A DNA stretch of 8,640 bases from Bacteroidota bacterium (lineage in GTDB: Bacteria > Bacteroidota > Bacteroidia > Bacteroidales > UBA12481): the NCBI GenBank assembly GCA_030592205.1, contig JAUVKA010000150.1, positions 1 to 8,640 on the forward strand. The letters run 5' to 3'. This document shows positions 7,150 through 8,640 of the stretch, piece by piece (position 1 is the first letter of the stretch; each line of letters starts with the position of its first letter). Under the pieces are notes generated by a model, which was not told where the DNA came from, did no database searches, and saw only the letters and a list, made by a program, of their open reading frames with translations. Position numbers and translations under genes: made by a program.

Positions 7150-7157
7150 CCAGCGAT

Positions 7158-8640
7158 TTGAATGAATACCGGAAGATACTAAGTAAATACTGGAATTTTG
7201 CCCAGTTTCGACCTTTGCAAGAGGAGATAATCGAATCTGTGATGCAAAACAGGGACACCTTGGCTTTATTGCCCACCGGTGGCGGAAAATCCATTACTTT
7301 TCAGGTGCCTGCCTTGGCTCGGCCTGGAATCTGCCTGGTAATTTCACCATTGATTGCTTTGATGAGAGACCAGGTAGAATCACTCAAATCCAGAGGGATA
7401 AAGGCAGTAGCAATTCATTCTGCTCTTTCCCGCTATGAGATTGATATAGCCCTTGAAAACTGCATCTATGGAAACTATAAGTTTCTATATCTATCGCCAG
7501 AACGTTTGGGTACTGATCTTTTTAAAGCCAGGCTGGAGAGCATGAAGGTAAATCTGCTAGCCGTGGATGAAGCCCATTGCATCTCACAGTGGGGCTACGA
7601 TTTCCGGCCTACCTATCTTGAGATTGCTAAGATCAGAGCTATGTTGCCAGGAGTTCCTGTGTTGGCTTTAACGGCCACAGCTACACCTTCAGTTGCCGAC
7701 GACATACAGAAACAATTAGGATTTCCCAATCAAAATGTAATTCGACAAAGTTTTGAAAGGAAAAACCTGGCCTACCAGGTTCACCAAACAGAAGACAAAT
7801 TAGCCCGCTTACTGAAAATCCTGAACAAGAATAATGGAAGTGGAATTATTTATGTTCGAAGTCGTAAGAAAACCAGGGAGATTGCTGATTTTCTGACAAA
7901 GAATAATATCTCGGCTAGTTATTATCACGCTGGCTTGGATAGCAAGATCAGACAGGCACGGGAAAAAGATTGGCAAAATGGAAATAACCGCATCATGGTT
8001 TCCACCAATGCTTTCGGTATGGGCATAGATAAAGCTGATGTCCGTACCGTGGTTCATGTTGATCTTCCCGATTCGCCGGAGGCCTATTTTCAGGAAGCCG
8101 GTAGGGCAGGTCGAGATGGAGAAAAATCCCTTGCAGTTCTCCTTTATCACCAGTCGGACAAAAAAAGCCTGGAGCAGAGTATGCTGGTCCGCTTTCCGGG
8201 AATAGACAAGATTCGGAAGGTGTACACAGCACTTGGACATTATTACCAACTTATACCAGGAGCCGGGAAAGGCCAGGTTTATAACTTCAGTTTGAGAGAC
8301 TTCTGTTTAAAATTTGGATTTCACACAGTTGTTGCTTACCACTCACTCAAGCATATTGAAAGAGCTGGTTTTATTGAACTAACTGAAGAAATTGATCTTC
8401 CTTCCAGATTGTTCTTCAGGGTAAACAGGGATGATTTGTATAAATTCCAAGTGGCTAATTCAAGATACGATGGAATAATAAAACTGCTTTTACGTGCATA
8501 TTCGGGGCTATTTACCGATTTTTGCAGGGTAGATCTTGATCTGTTGGCAAAAAAAGCTAAGGCCAGACCTGAATTAATAAAGAAAGTGGTTGAGAGCCTG
8601 CAGACACAGGGGATTGTATACTATCTTGAACCGAAGAAAA
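7158..8640 (+). CDS. recQ: RecQ-family ATP-dependent DNA helicase, 5' part
   Basis: The visible 494 codons are open to the right edge, so the C-terminus is missing. Helicase motifs are in order: motif 0 FAQFRPLQEE (14-23), Walker A LPTGGGKS (38-45), DEAH (137-140), the RecQ aromatic-rich loop CISQWGYDFRPTY (141-153), motif III LTATAT (171-176), motif IV near IIYVRSRKKT (230-239), motif V STNAFGMGIDKADVR (282-296) and motif VI QEAGRAGRDG (312-321). RecQ unwinds DNA 3'-5' in recombination and replication repair. After the core, residues 374-410 look like a winged helix (FSLRDFCLKFGFHTVVAYHS). The four-cysteine zinc cluster that follows the core in E. coli RecQ is not present up to residue 494; it may lie beyond the window. 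The start is taken as TTG 7158, since the frame has no ATG between the stop at 7116 and codon 29, and MNEYRKILSKYW is a family-like N-terminus. Confidence 0.95.
   Translation, partial: MNEYRKILSKYWNFAQFRPLQEEIIESVMQNRDTLALLPTGGGKSITFQVPALARPGICLVISPLIALMRDQVESLKSRGIKAVAIHSALSRYEIDIALENCIYGNYKFLYLSPERLGTDLFKARLESMKVNLLAVDEAHCISQWGYDFRPTYLEIAKIRAMLPGVPVLALTATATPSVADDIQKQLGFPNQNVIRQSFERKNLAYQVHQTEDKLARLLKILNKNNGSGIIYVRSRKKTREIADFLTKNNISASYYHAGLDSKIRQAREKDWQNGNNRIMVSTNAFGMGIDKADVRTVVHVDLPDSPEAYFQEAGRAGRDGEKSLAVLLYHQSDKKSLEQSMLVRFPGIDKIRKVYTALGHYYQLIPGAGKGQVYNFSLRDFCLKFGFHTVVAYHSLKHIERAGFIELTEEIDLPSRLFFRVNRDDLYKFQVANSRYDGIIKLLLRAYSGLFTDFCRVDLDLLAKKAKARPELIKKVVESLQTQGIVYYLEPKK

Larger units (their letters stand above)
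7122..7151. promoter_or_regulatory. Dyad-symmetric element between guaB and recQ
   Basis: Two 10-bp arms, GGTAAATTTG (7122-7131) and CAAATTTCCC (7142-7151), are inverted copies with one mismatch, separated by 10 bp and centred near 7136.5 in the 54-bp divergent gap. The symmetry could be an operator, or it could reflect two -7 boxes placed on opposite strands. It is not a terminator: no gene ends here, and the arms are AT-rich. Confidence 0.5.

Noticed and set aside
7119..7157. Upstream extension of recQ to the TGA at 7116
   Set aside because: The extra codons contain no usual start codon and hold the promoter-like box; the TTG at 7158 already gives a family-like N-terminus.
7809..8249. Minus-strand open frame of 146 codons
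   Set aside because: It is antisense to the recQ motif IV-VI region, whose conserved helicase motifs show that the plus strand is the coding one.
1..8640. A novel defence, mobile or biosynthetic system
   Set aside because: Every long coding region belongs to a recognised core family or to the parvulin cluster, gaps are short, and there are no transposase, integrase, tRNA or attachment-site signs.

Overview
The window looks like a piece of core chromosome from a member of the Bacteroidota, most likely a Bacteroidales/Marinilabiliales-type organism. The reasons are the protein types (an OstA-like protein, a guaB-linked parvulin cluster, a RecQ with the aromatic loop reading SQWGYDFRPTY), the near absence of Shine-Dalgarno sequences before starts, and a good match to the Bacteroidota -7 promoter element TAnnTTTG. 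The placement rests on recalled family features, not on a database comparison.

Layout. Six genes lie on the minus strand and read leftwards, with gaps of 74 bp or less or with overlaps. In transcription order they are guaB (IMP dehydrogenase), a two-domain periplasmic parvulin, a lipoprotein related to the parvulin/SurA chaperone fold but without a recognisable catalytic domain, a SurA-type parvulin, a MoxR-type AAA+ ATPase, and the beginning of an OstA-like protein that runs off the left edge. I see no terminator between any of them, so a single transcript is plausible. To the right, recQ is read in the opposite direction from a 54-bp shared intergenic region and runs off the right edge.

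How the genes fit together. The four exported products are best read as an outer-membrane biogenesis set: parvulin/SurA chaperones that escort outer-membrane proteins, plus an OstA/LptA-like protein of the lipopolysaccharide transport family. MoxR ATPases are AAA+ chaperones and may serve the same set, although no usual MoxR partner (DUF58 or von Willebrand A protein) is visible. guaB and recQ are housekeeping neighbours with no obvious functional tie.

Part 2 in brief. This is ordinary core genome, and I found no new defence, mobile or biosynthetic system. The points that merit a look are a phased 7-bp tandem repeat array between surA and moxR, the uneven loss of active-site histidines across the parvulin domains, the catalytically empty lipoprotein member, a dyad-symmetric divergent promoter between guaB and recQ, and the recQ TTG start. 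No gene-free stretch exceeds 74 bp.
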